Source: Dyella_B nitratireducens | GTDB lineage: Bacteria > Pseudomonadota > Gammaproteobacteria > Xanthomonadales > Rhodanobacteraceae | NCBI RefSeq assembly: GCF_049532905.1 | Contig: NZ_CP064032.1 | Location: 4,836,001 to 4,900,000 of the forward strand | Direction of reading: 5' to 3' | DNA: 64,000 nucleotides | Shown: piece after piece, positions 53,397-63,513 of the stretch | Layout: each line of letters begins with the position of its first letter | Position numbering within the stretch: the first letter of the stretch is position 1 | Made by a program: the position numbers and the translations under genes | The notes under the pieces: generated by a model | Told to the model about the DNA's origin: nothing | Seen by the model: only the letters and a program-made list of their open reading frames with translations | Database searches by the model: none

Positions 53397-53411
53397 GCGC
53401 GGAGCAGCGAC

Positions 53412-54524
53412 ATGAACACCGTTATCGCCGACAAGCGGCTCGATCTTCCTGACGTGGCCGATGTGGCACCACCCAAATCCCGGCGCAAGCGGGTGCTCCG
53501 TATTGCCGTCGGTGTAACGCTGCTGTTGGGCGTGATCTACGGCATTCATTGGTGGACGGTTGGGCGATTCATCCAGGACACCGATGATGCCTACGTCGGC
53601 GGCGACATCACGGTGATCGGGCCCAAGGTATCGGGCTACATCACCGCTTTGAACGTCACCGACAACGAGCGAGTGCATGCCGGTGATCTGCTGGTGAAGA
53701 TCGATGACCGCGACTACCGTGCCGCGTTGGCCAAGGCCGAGGGGGCAGTCGCTGCGCAAGAGGCGTTGTTATCCAATCTCGACGCGACCGAACAGTTGCA
53801 GCAGGCCGTCATCAACGAAGCCAAGGCGAGCATTGCCGCAGCCAGCGCTGAAGGCATACGCGCACATGACGATCAGGTGCGCTACCACGAGCTGGCCGGC
53901 CGCGCGGCCGTTTCGGTAGAAAGCGCACAGCGTGCGGATGCGGAAGACAAGACCGCCCGCGCGAATACGGAAAAGGCCGAGGCCGCTTTGGTGGCTGCAC
54001 AGCGTCAGCTCAATGTGATCGACTCGCAGAAACAGCAAGCTCGTGCAGCCCTGGCGCAAGCGAAGGCGGAACGCGACATCGCTGCATTGAATGTGAGCTA
54101 CACCGAATTGCGTGCACCGGTGGACGGTGTGATCGGCAACCGGCGTGCACGCGTTGGCGCCTATGCCGCGGCAGGCACTCAACTTCTGTCCGTAGTCCCA
54201 GCGCATGGTTTGTGGGTCGACGCGAACTTCAAAGAAGACCAATTGGCACGCATGCAGCCAGGCCAGCCGGTCGAAATCCGCGCGGATGTGCTGCCGGGGC
54301 GCATTTTCCACGGCCATGTGACCAGCCTTGCGCCGGCCACCGGCGCAGAGTTCAGCGTGTTGCCACCGGAAAATGCCACCGGCAACTTCACCAAGATCGT
54401 GCAGCGCGTGCCGGTGCGTGTTGCGTTGGACAAGAAAGATGACGTGCTAGGTCTGTTGCGCCCTGGCCTTTCCGTGATTGCTGATGTCGATACACGCACG
54501 TCAGCCGGCAGCAGTGCGCCATGA
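53412..54524 (+). CDS. emrA: EmrA/HlyD-family membrane fusion protein
   Basis: A 370-residue periplasmic adaptor: one N-terminal helix (VLRIAVGVTLLLGVIYGIHW), the lipoyl half-motif DTDDAYVGGDITVIGPKVSG, a long coiled-coil hairpin (residues 105-220), and the second lipoyl half YTELRAPVDGVIGNRRARVG. It links the inner-membrane EmrB pump to the outer-membrane channel. ATGA overlap with emrB. Confidence 0.92.
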   Translation: MNTVIADKRLDLPDVADVAPPKSRRKRVLRIAVGVTLLLGVIYGIHWWTVGRFIQDTDDAYVGGDITVIGPKVSGYITALNVTDNERVHAGDLLVKIDDRDYRAALAKAEGAVAAQEALLSNLDATEQLQQAVINEAKASIAAASAEGIRAHDDQVRYHELAGRAAVSVESAQRADAEDKTARANTEKAEAALVAAQRQLNVIDSQKQQARAALAQAKAERDIAALNVSYTELRAPVDGVIGNRRARVGAYAAAGTQLLSVVPAHGLWVDANFKEDQLARMQPGQPVEIRADVLPGRIFHGHVTSLAPATGAEFSVLPPENATGNFTKIVQRVPVRVALDKKDDVLGLLRPGLSVIADVDTRTSAGSSAP

Positions 54525-56098
54525 ACTTGCGTGCTGCCTTTGCTGCTCCGCCGATGGATCCGGCGAAGCTGGGCGCCGGGCAAAAGGTATTCGCCTTCGC
54601 CAGCATGTGCGTGGGCATGTTTATTGCGCTACTTGATATCCAGATTGTGTCTGCATCGCTACGTGATATCGGCGGTGGCCTTTCTGCAGGCGTGGACGAA
54701 ACGGCATGGGTGCAGACGAGTTACCTGATCGCTGAAATCGTCGTCATTCCGCTTTCTGGCTGGCTGTCGCGCGTGTTTTCGACGCGCTGGCTCTTCGCCC
54801 TTTCGGCCGCCGGCTTTACGCTTACCAGCCTGCTGTGCGGTGCCGCGTGGGACATCCAGAGCATGATCGTGTTCCGTGCGCTGCAGGGCTTTCTCGGCGG
54901 CTCGATGATACCGATAGTCTTCACCACCGCCTTCGTGTTCTTCGACGGCAAACAGCGTGTAATCGCGGCAGCTACCATCGGCGCGATTGCGTCGCTTGCA
55001 CCCACACTCGGTCCGACGCTAGGCGGCTGGATCACCGATCACTGGTCATGGCATTGGTTGTTCTTCATCAACCTTCTGCCCGGCTTGTTCGTCACCATCG
55101 CCGTACCGATGCTGGTAAACATCGATGCGCCGGACTTTTCGCTGCTGCGCCGCGCCGACTATCTCGGCATGCTGCTGCTGGCGATCTTCCTGGGCTGCCT
55201 GGAGTACACGCTGGAAGAAGGTCCGCGTTGGAATTGGTTGACCGATAGCACGATCACCACGACAGCCTGGCTTTCCGGTCTTTGTGGCGTCGGCTTCGTG
55301 ATACGCAGCCTTACGTATGATCACCCGGTGGTGGATCTGCGCGCTTTGCGTGATTTGAATTTCGCGCTGGGCTGCGTGTTTTCGTTCGTCACCGGTATCG
55401 GTATCTTCGCCACCATTTATCTCACGCCGCTCTTTCTCGGACGTGTGGAAGGCTATAGCGCCTTGCAGATCGGCGAAGCAGTGTTTTCCACCGGTATCTT
55501 TCAGATTCTCTCCATACCACTGTATGCGTTCCTCGCGCAGCGCTTCGATCTGCGCTGGATCCTGATGGCGGGGCTCGCGTTGTTCGCGTTGTCGATGTGG
55601 GATTTCACACCGATCACCCATGATTGGGGCGCGCATCAGCTGTTGTTGCCGCAAGCGCTGCGCGGCGCCGCACAGCAACTGGCAGTGCCGCCGGTCGTGA
55701 CTCTAACGCTGGGTGGCCTACCGCCAGCACGCCTGAAACTTGCCTCCGGGTTGTTCAATCTGATGCGCAATCTCGGTGGCGCCATCGGCATCGCCATCTG
55801 CGCCACCATTCTCAACGACCGCACCAATCTGCATTTCTACCGGCTGGCCGAACACCTCAATACGAGCAATGAGGCGATGAACCAGTGGCTCGCGCAGAGC
55901 GCCGGACATTTCGACAGCGTGGGCGATCCGAATGGCGAGCTGCAGCAACTGTGGCGGTTGGCATTTCGCGAAGCGCAAACGCTTTCCTATGCGGACGCGT
56001 TCCTGGCTATCGCCGTCTGCTTCGTCATCGCTACCGTGCTGGTGCCGGCCATGCGCAAAGTGGCGCCACCTTCCACACCATCGGCCGATGCGCATTAG
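54521..56098 (+). CDS. emrB: EmrB-family MFS drug efflux pump (DHA2, 14 helices)
   Basis: A 525-residue inner-membrane transporter. The first helix FASMCVGMFIALLDIQIVSA carries the DHA2 LD-Q motif; RALQGFLGGSMIPIVFTTAF is motif C-like; and GPTLGGWITDHWSWHWLFFI follows. Fourteen hydrophobic helices can be counted. Works with EmrA and the downstream channel to export hydrophobic toxicants by proton antiport. Confidence 0.93.
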   Translation: MNLRAAFAAPPMDPAKLGAGQKVFAFASMCVGMFIALLDIQIVSASLRDIGGGLSAGVDETAWVQTSYLIAEIVVIPLSGWLSRVFSTRWLFALSAAGFTLTSLLCGAAWDIQSMIVFRALQGFLGGSMIPIVFTTAFVFFDGKQRVIAAATIGAIASLAPTLGPTLGGWITDHWSWHWLFFINLLPGLFVTIAVPMLVNIDAPDFSLLRRADYLGMLLLAIFLGCLEYTLEEGPRWNWLTDSTITTTAWLSGLCGVGFVIRSLTYDHPVVDLRALRDLNFALGCVFSFVTGIGIFATIYLTPLFLGRVEGYSALQIGEAVFSTGIFQILSIPLYAFLAQRFDLRWILMAGLALFALSMWDFTPITHDWGAHQLLLPQALRGAAQQLAVPPVVTLTLGGLPPARLKLASGLFNLMRNLGGAIGIAICATILNDRTNLHFYRLAEHLNTSNEAMNQWLAQSAGHFDSVGDPNGELQQLWRLAFREAQTLSYADAFLAIAVCFVIATVLVPAMRKVAPPSTPSADAH

Positions 56099-56110
56099 GG
56101 CGTGTCAATC

Positions 56111-57604
56111 ATGTTCATATCCATCAAAACCAAGCTTTTTTTGCGCGCGGTCATATTTGCCGCGCTCGCCGCGACACTTTCAGGTTGCATGGTGGGTCCC
56201 GACTACACCAAACCCATCGTGCAGACGAATGTGCAATACACCGGGCAGCAATGGCTGACTCAACGCAATGTGCAGCAACCCGCGCCCGCATTGGATGCCT
56301 GGTGGCTCGGCTTCGATGATCCGGAGCTCGCACGCATCATCGGACGCGTGACGGCACAGAATCTCGATCTTGCTGCAGCGATGGCGCGGGTAGATCAAGC
56401 GCATGCAGCGGCTCGCGAAGCCGGGGCTGCATGGCTGCCGCAGGGCAGCCTCGATGCACAGGCAGCACGCATCCACCAATCGCTCGACGGCCCCCTGGGC
56501 GAGATCGGCAGCGCCTTGCCGGGTTATCGCCGGGATCAGACCTACGAAAACATCGGCGCAGGTGCGAGTTGGGAGCTTGATCTTGCTGGCGGCCTGCATC
56601 GCGGTGCCGAGGCAGCGCAAGCCGAGGCGCAAGCAGCTGAAGCCTCCAGCATGGGTGTTCGCGTTTCGCTTGCCGCGGAAGCGGCGGATGCGTATTTCCG
56701 TGTGCGTGGTGCGCAGGCGCGGCTCGCCTTGGCGCAGCAGCAAGTGGAAACGGAAGAACGCCTGCTCGATCTCGTTCGTGTGCGCCTTGCCGGCGGCTTG
56801 GCTACGTCGCGCGAGCAGGCTCAGGCCGAAGCGCTGGTACTGCAAGCGCGCGCCACCCTGCCACCATTGCAGATCGAGCTGGAACAACAACTCAACCGCC
56901 TAGATGTACTGATGGGCGCAGCACCTGGTACCTATCGCCATGAAGTGCTCGCCAGCACGCAAAGCTTCACCGTCCCTTCCATTGACACCGACGGTGGTCC
57001 GGCGATGCTGCTACGCAGGCGTCCGGACGTGATAGCGGCAGAGCGGCGTCTGGCCGCCTCGAATGCGCACATAGGTGAAGCGACGGCCGAGTATTACCCG
57101 AAGGTGTCGCTGGGTGCACTGCTTGGTTTCGAAAGCCTGCGTAGTGGTGAGTTGTTCACGGCGAATGCGTTTCAGCCGCAAGCCACGCTCGGGTTGCATT
57201 GGCGCCTGTTCGACTTCGGCCGTGTCGACGCTGAGGTGGCGCAAGCGAAGGGAGCGAATGCCGAAGCGTTGGCGGCTTACCGCCAGTCCATGCTGCGTGC
57301 GACCGAAGACGTCGAAAACGCAATCGTCTCGCTTAGCGAGCTGGAGCGTCAGCATGACGAGCTCACCAAGGAAGTTGCCGCGCATGAGCGCGCTCGTGCC
57401 GCGGCCGAGGATGCCTACAAAGGTGGCGCCGTGAGCTTGCTCGAAGTGCTGGACGAAGATCGCCAATTGCTCACTTCGCGCGATGAGCTGGCGCGTGTGC
57501 ATGCTGACGATGCACGTGCTGCTGTTGCGGCCTTCCGTGCGCTGGGCGGCGGTTGGAAACCTGCGCTGGATACGCGTGCTGTTGCTATTGCGCCGCCCAT
57601 GTAA
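56111..57604 (+). CDS. NodT-family outer-membrane efflux lipoprotein (TolC-like)
   Basis: A protein of about 497 residues with a lipobox (AALAATLSGC) followed by MVGPDYTKP, the OprM/NodT signature, and two outer-membrane-efflux repeats, each with the coiled-coil pattern (AAAMARVDQAHAAAREAGAA; RRRPDVIAAERRLAASNAHI). Forms the trimeric outer-membrane channel of the pump. ATG 56111 or GTG 56102. Confidence 0.92.
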   Translation: MFISIKTKLFLRAVIFAALAATLSGCMVGPDYTKPIVQTNVQYTGQQWLTQRNVQQPAPALDAWWLGFDDPELARIIGRVTAQNLDLAAAMARVDQAHAAAREAGAAWLPQGSLDAQAARIHQSLDGPLGEIGSALPGYRRDQTYENIGAGASWELDLAGGLHRGAEAAQAEAQAAEASSMGVRVSLAAEAADAYFRVRGAQARLALAQQQVETEERLLDLVRVRLAGGLATSREQAQAEALVLQARATLPPLQIELEQQLNRLDVLMGAAPGTYRHEVLASTQSFTVPSIDTDGGPAMLLRRRPDVIAAERRLAASNAHIGEATAEYYPKVSLGALLGFESLRSGELFTANAFQPQATLGLHWRLFDFGRVDAEVAQAKGANAEALAAYRQSMLRATEDVENAIVSLSELERQHDELTKEVAAHERARAAAEDAYKGGAVSLLEVLDEDRQLLTSRDELARVHADDARAAVAAFRALGGGWKPALDTRAVAIAPPM

Positions 57605-57643
57605 TCCATCGTCAGCGCTCCCCATCCCCACTAGGAGTCTTCC

Positions 57644-58825
57644 ATGCAATCCGAGATCGTGCTTTGCCATGCCGTTCGCACGGCAATCGGTGGTTTCAAT
57701 GGTGCCTTGCGAGACGTGTCCGCGACGGCGTTGGGTGCGACGGTCATCCGCGCGGTGACGGAACGCGCCGGCCTGGCGGCGGATGCCGTCGACGGTGTGG
57801 TGATGGGGCAGGTCGTGCAGGCTGGCAGCGGTATGAATCCCGCGCGGCAAGCCGCCATTCACGGCGGCTTGGATGTCTCGATACCTGCCATGACGGTGAA
57901 TCGCGTATGCGGTTCGGGCGCGCAAGCCATCGTTTCTGCTGCACAGGACATCTTGTCCGGACAGGGCAGCGTGATGCTGGCTGGCGGCATGGAGAACATG
58001 GACCGCGCGCCGTATCTGGTGAGCAACGGCCGCTGGGGCTATCGAATGGGTCACGCGCAAATCTATGACAGCATGTTACTGGATGGCCTGCACGACGCGT
58101 TTTCGCAGAAGCATTCGGGCTGGCATACCGAAGACCTCGTCGCGCAGCAGCACGTGGATCGCGACGCGCAGGACCGCTGGGCGCTGCGTTCGCAGCAGCG
58201 TTTTGTCGCGGCGCGTGATGCGGGGTTGTTCGATGGCGAGATCGTTCCCGTCGACGTTCCCTCGAAGAAGGGCGCGGAACTGTTCTTGCGTGACGAAGCG
58301 CCGCGCTCGGACACCACATTCGAGGGGCTGGCGCGACTGAAGCCGGCATTCCGCGAGAACGGCACCATCACTGCAGGCAACGCACCAGGGCTGAACAGTG
58401 GTGCGGCGGCGATGGTTGTGGCCGCGCGTGGCGTTGCTGAAGCGCGCGGGCTGGTACCCATGGCGCGTCTGGCCGGCTTTGCAGTGACCGCCGTGGAGCC
58501 TGGCATGTTCGGCATCGCACCCGTTTCGGCGGTGAAGCTCGCCGTGCAGCGCGCCGGATGGCGTCTGCATGAAGTCGATCGTTTCGAGATCAACGAAGCC
58601 TATGCGGCGATTGCCGTCATCGTGGCCCGTGAGCTTGGCCTGGACGAGGAGCGCGTCAACGTGGAAGGCGGGGCTGTGGCGCACGGTCACCCGATTGGCG
58701 CGACGGGTGCCGTTCTCACGACGCGTTTGTTGCATGCCATGAGGCGAGAGCGGCTACGCCGTGGTGTGGTGACCTTGTGCATCGGCGGCGGCCAGGGCAT
58801 AGCGCTGGCCTTGGAAGCGCTTTGA
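57644..58825 (+). CDS. Acetyl-CoA acetyltransferase (thiolase)
   Basis: A 393-residue thiolase. The nucleophilic Cys89 is in VNRVCGSGAQAIVSAAQ, the His in GGAVAHGHPIGATG and the second Cys in LCIGGGQGIALAL. Typical of degradative or biosynthetic acetoacetyl-CoA thiolases; the pathway cannot be told from the context. It follows the efflux operon by 39 bases and may be part of the same transcript. Confidence 0.93.
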   Translation: MQSEIVLCHAVRTAIGGFNGALRDVSATALGATVIRAVTERAGLAADAVDGVVMGQVVQAGSGMNPARQAAIHGGLDVSIPAMTVNRVCGSGAQAIVSAAQDILSGQGSVMLAGGMENMDRAPYLVSNGRWGYRMGHAQIYDSMLLDGLHDAFSQKHSGWHTEDLVAQQHVDRDAQDRWALRSQQRFVAARDAGLFDGEIVPVDVPSKKGAELFLRDEAPRSDTTFEGLARLKPAFRENGTITAGNAPGLNSGAAAMVVAARGVAEARGLVPMARLAGFAVTAVEPGMFGIAPVSAVKLAVQRAGWRLHEVDRFEINEAYAAIAVIVARELGLDEERVNVEGGAVAHGHPIGATGAVLTTRLLHAMRRERLRRGVVTLCIGGGQGIALALEAL

Positions 58826-59081
58826 TACACACACGTGCAGGCATGCAACCTTCAGCATGCCCATCACGGTGTAGCGGGTATCGACAACAGGCAGCAAGTA
58901 CCCGGCTGCTTCATTGCAGACGGGTACCGGGAGTGCACCGTTCGGGCGTATAGTCTCGATGGTCATCAGACCGTGACATCCGTCTTGCTACCCTGCTGGC
59001 TGATGCCGCTGCAGACTCCTCGTAAAGCTCTGCCATGGCGGCCGGTCGAACACTCGCCTCATTTCACGAAGGAGTACTGCA

Positions 59082-60155
59082 ATGGAACAACCGACCCGCA
59101 CGCTCCATGGGCTCGGACAGAGTCTGTGGTTGGACAACATCACCCGCGGCATGCTGGGTGACGGCACCTTGCTCGGCTACCGCGAGCAGAAGCATGTGAC
59201 CGGCCTCACCTCCAACCCGACCATCTTTGCGCAGGCCATCAAGACCGGCAAAGATTACGACGCCTCCATTCGTGGGATTGGCAACGCGGATCCGGAGACG
59301 GTGTTCTTCGGCCTGGCCATTGACGATCTGCGCCGTGCAGCGGCCATTTTCGAGCCGGTTTACCAGCAGACGCATGGCGTGGATGGCTGGGTGTCGCTGG
59401 AAGTGTCGCCGCTGTTGGCGGATGACACGCAGCGTACGATTGAGCAGGCGGTGACGCTGCACAAGCAGGCAGCGGTGCATAACCTCTTCATCAAGGTGCC
59501 GGGCACGCCGGCCGGCGTGCCTGCAATCGAGGAGCTGATCTTCCGCGGCGTGCCGATCAACGTCACGCTGCTTTTCTCGCCCGAGCAATACCAGGCCGCA
59601 GCCGAGGCATGGCTGCGTGGTCTGGAGCGTCGTCATGAGGCGGGCCTGGACCTGGATATCGCCTCGGTCGCCTCGGTGTTCATCAGTCGCTGGGACGTCA
59701 AGGTGGCTGACAAGGTGCCGGCCGACTTGCGCAACAAACTCGGCTTTGCGGTATGCGCGCAGATCTATGCCAAGTACCGCGAGTTGATCAATTCGCCGCG
59801 CGTGCAGCGACTGCAAAACGCCGGCGCACGTGTGCAGCGCCTGTTGTGGGCCAGCACCGGCACCAAGGATCCGAATGCCAGCGATGTGATGTACATCGAG
59901 AACCTGATCGCGCCGCTCACCGTCAACACCATGCCGGAGAAAACGCTGCTCGCGTTTGCCGATCACGGCAAGGCGGAGCGGTTGATGACGCTGGAAGATC
60001 CCAGTGTTGCGGGCACGCTGGCGCAGTTCCAAGCGCATGGGATCGAGGTGGAGCCGCTGGCCAAGGTGTTGCAGCAGGAAGGCGCCGATTCCTTCGTGAA
60101 GTCCTGGCACGAACTGATCGATACGGTAAGCGAGCGCATGGGGGCGGTTGCATGA
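59082..60155 (+). CDS. tal: Transaldolase
   Basis: A 357-residue transaldolase of the longer (TAL-PGI-like, type 2) group. VTGLTSNPTIFAQAIK is signature 1; the Schiff-base Lys (about residue 138) is in HNLFIKVPGTPAG. Transfers dihydroxyacetone in the pentose-phosphate pathway. Overlaps the downstream gene by ATGA, first gene of a sugar-phosphate operon. Confidence 0.95.
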   Translation: MEQPTRTLHGLGQSLWLDNITRGMLGDGTLLGYREQKHVTGLTSNPTIFAQAIKTGKDYDASIRGIGNADPETVFFGLAIDDLRRAAAIFEPVYQQTHGVDGWVSLEVSPLLADDTQRTIEQAVTLHKQAAVHNLFIKVPGTPAGVPAIEELIFRGVPINVTLLFSPEQYQAAAEAWLRGLERRHEAGLDLDIASVASVFISRWDVKVADKVPADLRNKLGFAVCAQIYAKYRELINSPRVQRLQNAGARVQRLLWASTGTKDPNASDVMYIENLIAPLTVNTMPEKTLLAFADHGKAERLMTLEDPSVAGTLAQFQAHGIEVEPLAKVLQQEGADSFVKSWHELIDTVSERMGAVA

Positions 60156-62467
60156 GCGCCTTGCGCGAGAAGGCGGCGTGGCAAGCTCTACAAGCACACA
60201 GCCAGGAACTGGCAACACAGCACCTACGTGACATGTTCGCGGCCGATCCGGGCCGCGCCGAGCGTTATCGCGCGGATGCCGCGGGTTGGCGTCTCGACTA
60301 CGCTAGGCATCGCATCAACGATCAGACGCTCGAGCATCTTTTCGCACTGGCGCGCGAGTGCGGGCTGGAAGCGCGCCGCGATGCCATGTTTGCCGGCGAG
60401 AAGGTCAATACCACTGAGCAGCGCGCTGCCTTGCACATTGCTTTGCGTGCACCGGCACGCAAGGTGATCAAGGTTGACGGCGCCAACGTGGTGCCCGAAG
60501 TGCATGCGGTGCTCAAACGCATGCGCGAATTCGCCAATGCTGTTCGCGAAGGAAGCTGGCTTGGTTTTACCGGCCGGCCGATTCGCAACATCGTCAATAT
60601 CGGCATCGGTGGTTCTGATCTGGGGCCGGTGATGGCATACGAAGCCTTGCGGCACTACACCGATCGCAAGCTGACCGTGCGCTTCGTATCCAACGTCGAC
60701 TACACCGACTTCGCCGAAGCGGTGCACGATCTACGTCCGGACGAAACGCTGTTTATTGTCGCTTCCAAGACTTTTACTACGCTGGAAACCATGACCAACG
60801 CGCACAGCGCGCGTGATTGGCTGATGAAGGCAGCCAGCGGTGACAAGGGCGCGGTGGCGAAGCATTTCGTAGCGCTGTCCACCAATGCAAAGGCGGTGGA
60901 AGAGTTCGGCATTTCCACCCAACAGATGTATGGCTTCTGGGATTGGGTGGGTGGTCGTTACTCAATGGATTCGTCGATCGGCCTGTCGACCATGATCGCG
61001 ATCGGTCCGGATGCATTCGCCGAGCTGCTCGCCGGCTTTCATGCGATGGACGAGCACTTCCGCACCGCGCCGCTGGAACGCAACTTGCCGGTGATCATGG
61101 GTCTGCTCGGTGTGTGGTATACCGATTTCTTCGGCGCGGAAACGCAGGCAGTGCTGCCGTACGAGCAATATCTGAAGCGCTTTCCGGCGTATCTGCAGCA
61201 GCTCACGATGGAATCAAACGGTAAGCACGTCACCATTGGTGGCGCACATGTCGACTACGCCACCGGTCCGGTGTACTGGGGCGAGCCAGGTACGAACGGG
61301 CAGCATTCGTTCTACCAGCTGATTCATCAGGGTACGCGGCTGATTCCCTGCGATTTCGTCGGCTTTGGCCAATCGCTCAACCCGTACGGGCGCCATCATG
61401 ATCTGCTGTTGGCAAACATGATTGCGCAGGCCGAAGCGCTGGCCATGGGCAAGACATTGGAGCAAGTGCAGGCGGAAGGCATCGATGAGAGCCTGGCGCC
61501 GCATCGCGTGTTCGAAGGCAATCGTCCTTCCAGCCTGCTGTTGGCGGATCGCTTGGCGCCGCATACCTTGGGCGCACTTATTGCGCTGTATGAGCACATT
61601 GTGTTTACGCAGGCGGCGATCTGGGACATCAATCCGTTCGACCAGTGGGGCGTGGAACTTGGCAAGCAGCTCGCCCTGCGCGTGGTGGACGAAATCGAAT
61701 CGCCGCGCAAGGCACTCAACCACGATAGCGCCACCAATGCCGCGATCACGTGGTATCGCAAGGCTCGTCGCAAGGCGGAAGAGGGTGCTGGTGCCTCAGC
61801 TGTAGAGACGAAGCACAAGGTGCTGGTGATCGACATCGGCGGCAGCCATGTCAAGGCGATGGTGAGCGGCAATAAGCGCGAGGTGGAGATCAAGTCCAGT
61901 CGCAAGCTCACGCCGGCCGACATGGTCAAGCAGTTGCGTGCAGCCATTCGTGGCTGGAAATACGACGCGGTAAGCATTGGCTATCCCGGTCCGGTGCTGC
62001 ATGAGCGCATTGCACGCGAACCTTACAATCTCGGCAAAGGCTGGGTCGGTTTCGACTTCGCCGCGGCTTTCGGCTGCCCGGTGAAGATCATCAACGATGC
62101 GGCAATGCAGGCGCTTGGTAGCTACGAAGGCGGCCGCATGCTGTTCCTAGGGCTGGGCACCGGCTTGGGTTCGGCATTTATCGTCGATGGCGTCATCGAA
62201 CCGATGGAGTTGGCGCATCTGCCGTATCGGAAAGGCACATTCGAAGATTACGTCGGCGCACGCGGTCTCAAGAAGTTCGGCAAGAAGAAATGGCATGCGC
62301 ACGTGTTCGACGTGATCGGTCAGTTGCAAGCGGCGCTGGAGCCGGATTACGTCGTGCTGGGTGGCGGGAATGTGCAGCACCTTGCTGAGCTGCCAACCGA
62401 CGTACGCCGCGGCGATAACCACAACGCCTTCGCAGGCGGTTTCCGTTTATGGGAGAACAGAACATGA
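60152..62467 (+). CDS. pgi: Glucose-6-phosphate isomerase fused to a ROK-family sugar kinase
   Basis: A 771-residue fusion. Residues 1-545 form a complete PGI: IVNIGIGGSDLGPVMAYEAL, signature 1 DWVGGRYSMDSSIGL, TMESNGKHV, and signature 2 NPFDQWGVELGKQL. A short linker (EEGAGASAVETK) leads to residues 554-771, an ROK/polyphosphate-glucokinase-like kinase: VLVIDIGGSHVKAMVSG, VSIGYPGPV, IINDAAMQALGSY and GLGTGLGSAFIVDG. The frame is continuous, so it is not a frameshift artefact. It may make glucose-6-P and isomerise it in one protein. Start ATG 60152 overlaps tal. Confidence 0.92.
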   Translation: MSALREKAAWQALQAHSQELATQHLRDMFAADPGRAERYRADAAGWRLDYARHRINDQTLEHLFALARECGLEARRDAMFAGEKVNTTEQRAALHIALRAPARKVIKVDGANVVPEVHAVLKRMREFANAVREGSWLGFTGRPIRNIVNIGIGGSDLGPVMAYEALRHYTDRKLTVRFVSNVDYTDFAEAVHDLRPDETLFIVASKTFTTLETMTNAHSARDWLMKAASGDKGAVAKHFVALSTNAKAVEEFGISTQQMYGFWDWVGGRYSMDSSIGLSTMIAIGPDAFAELLAGFHAMDEHFRTAPLERNLPVIMGLLGVWYTDFFGAETQAVLPYEQYLKRFPAYLQQLTMESNGKHVTIGGAHVDYATGPVYWGEPGTNGQHSFYQLIHQGTRLIPCDFVGFGQSLNPYGRHHDLLLANMIAQAEALAMGKTLEQVQAEGIDESLAPHRVFEGNRPSSLLLADRLAPHTLGALIALYEHIVFTQAAIWDINPFDQWGVELGKQLALRVVDEIESPRKALNHDSATNAAITWYRKARRKAEEGAGASAVETKHKVLVIDIGGSHVKAMVSGNKREVEIKSSRKLTPADMVKQLRAAIRGWKYDAVSIGYPGPVLHERIAREPYNLGKGWVGFDFAAAFGCPVKIINDAAMQALGSYEGGRMLFLGLGTGLGSAFIVDGVIEPMELAHLPYRKGTFEDYVGARGLKKFGKKKWHAHVFDVIGQLQAALEPDYVVLGGGNVQHLAELPTDVRRGDNHNAFAGGFRLWENRT

Positions 62468-63510
62468 GTGCTGGGAAAGCACAGAAGCTGCAACTGGGTT
62501 TTGTCGGCTTGGGTCGCATGGGTTTGAACATGGTGCGACGCATGCTTGAGGCAGGCATCGATTGCGTGGTGTTTGATACCCATGTCGAGGCGCGTCGTGA
62601 AGCAGCCAGGTATGGTGCGACGGCGGCGGAATCCATCCAGGATCTGGTTGCCAAGCTCGACGGCGCGCGCGCGGTGTGGTTGATGCTGCCTACCGCCGTG
62701 GTCGACGTGGTGCTCGATCAACTCGTGCCGTTGCTCAATGCTGGCGACACCGTGATCGACGGTGGCAATTCGCATTACGTGGAAGACCTGCGTCGCGCTG
62801 AGGCTTTGAGCAAGCACCAGGTGATGTACGTGGACGTGGGTGTGAGTGGAGGCGTGTGGGGTCGCGAGCGTGGCTACTGCCAGATGATTGGTGGCCCTGA
62901 ACTCGCGTTCAAACGACTGGAGCCTGCGTTTGCCGCGTTGGCACCGGGTGTCGATGCGGCACCACGCAGCGAGAGCCGCAGCGGTGATCCGTCAGCGGCC
63001 GAGAAGGGCTATCTCTATTGCGGGCCGAACGGTGCGGGGCACTTCGTCAAGATGGTGCACAACGGCATTGAATACGGCTTGATGGCTGCGTATGCGGAAG
63101 GCCTGAACGTGTTGAAGGGTGCCAACGCCGGCAAGCAGAAGCGCACCGCCGACGCCGAAACCGCACCATTGGAGCGTCCGGAGCTCTATCAATACGATTT
63201 TCCGATTGCCGACATCACGGAGTTGTGGCGCCGTGGCAGCGTGGTCGGTTCGTGGCTACTTGATCTCACTGCGGCAGAAATGGCGCGTGATCCCAACTTG
63301 CAGAGCTACGCAGGCCGCGTTTCCGATTCCGGCGAAGGCCGTTGGACGGCGCAGGCTGCGATCGATGAAGGCGTGCCGGTACCGGTACTCACGGCGGCGC
63401 TGTTCGGCCGTTTCACGTCGCAGGGCAATGATCTTTATGCCAACAAAGTGATGTCGGCGATGCGTCATGCCTTTGGCGGGCATCAAGAGAAAACCGGCAA
63501 CAAGGATTGA
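62464..63510 (+). CDS. gnd: 6-phosphogluconate dehydrogenase, short (NAD-preferring) type
   Basis: A 348-residue decarboxylating dehydrogenase of the short GntZ/GndA-like class. LGFVGLGRMGLNMVRRMLEA is the dinucleotide fold; VIDGGNSHYVEDLRRAE and CGPNGAGHFVKMVHNGIEYG are the substrate and catalytic blocks. Overlaps the preceding stop (ATGA). An insert around residues 170-185 (DAAPRSESRSGDPSAAEKGY) is atypical. Confidence 0.92.
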   Translation: MSAGKAQKLQLGFVGLGRMGLNMVRRMLEAGIDCVVFDTHVEARREAARYGATAAESIQDLVAKLDGARAVWLMLPTAVVDVVLDQLVPLLNAGDTVIDGGNSHYVEDLRRAEALSKHQVMYVDVGVSGGVWGRERGYCQMIGGPELAFKRLEPAFAALAPGVDAAPRSESRSGDPSAAEKGYLYCGPNGAGHFVKMVHNGIEYGLMAAYAEGLNVLKGANAGKQKRTADAETAPLERPELYQYDFPIADITELWRRGSVVGSWLLDLTAAEMARDPNLQSYAGRVSDSGEGRWTAQAAIDEGVPVPVLTAALFGRFTSQGNDLYANKVMSAMRHAFGGHQEKTGNKD

Positions 63511-63513
63511 GTC

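Noticed and set aside
61790..61815. Frameshift joining separate pgi and kinase genes
   Set aside because: The frame is continuous with a plausible linker, and both domains have intact catalytic motifs, so a true fusion is preferred.
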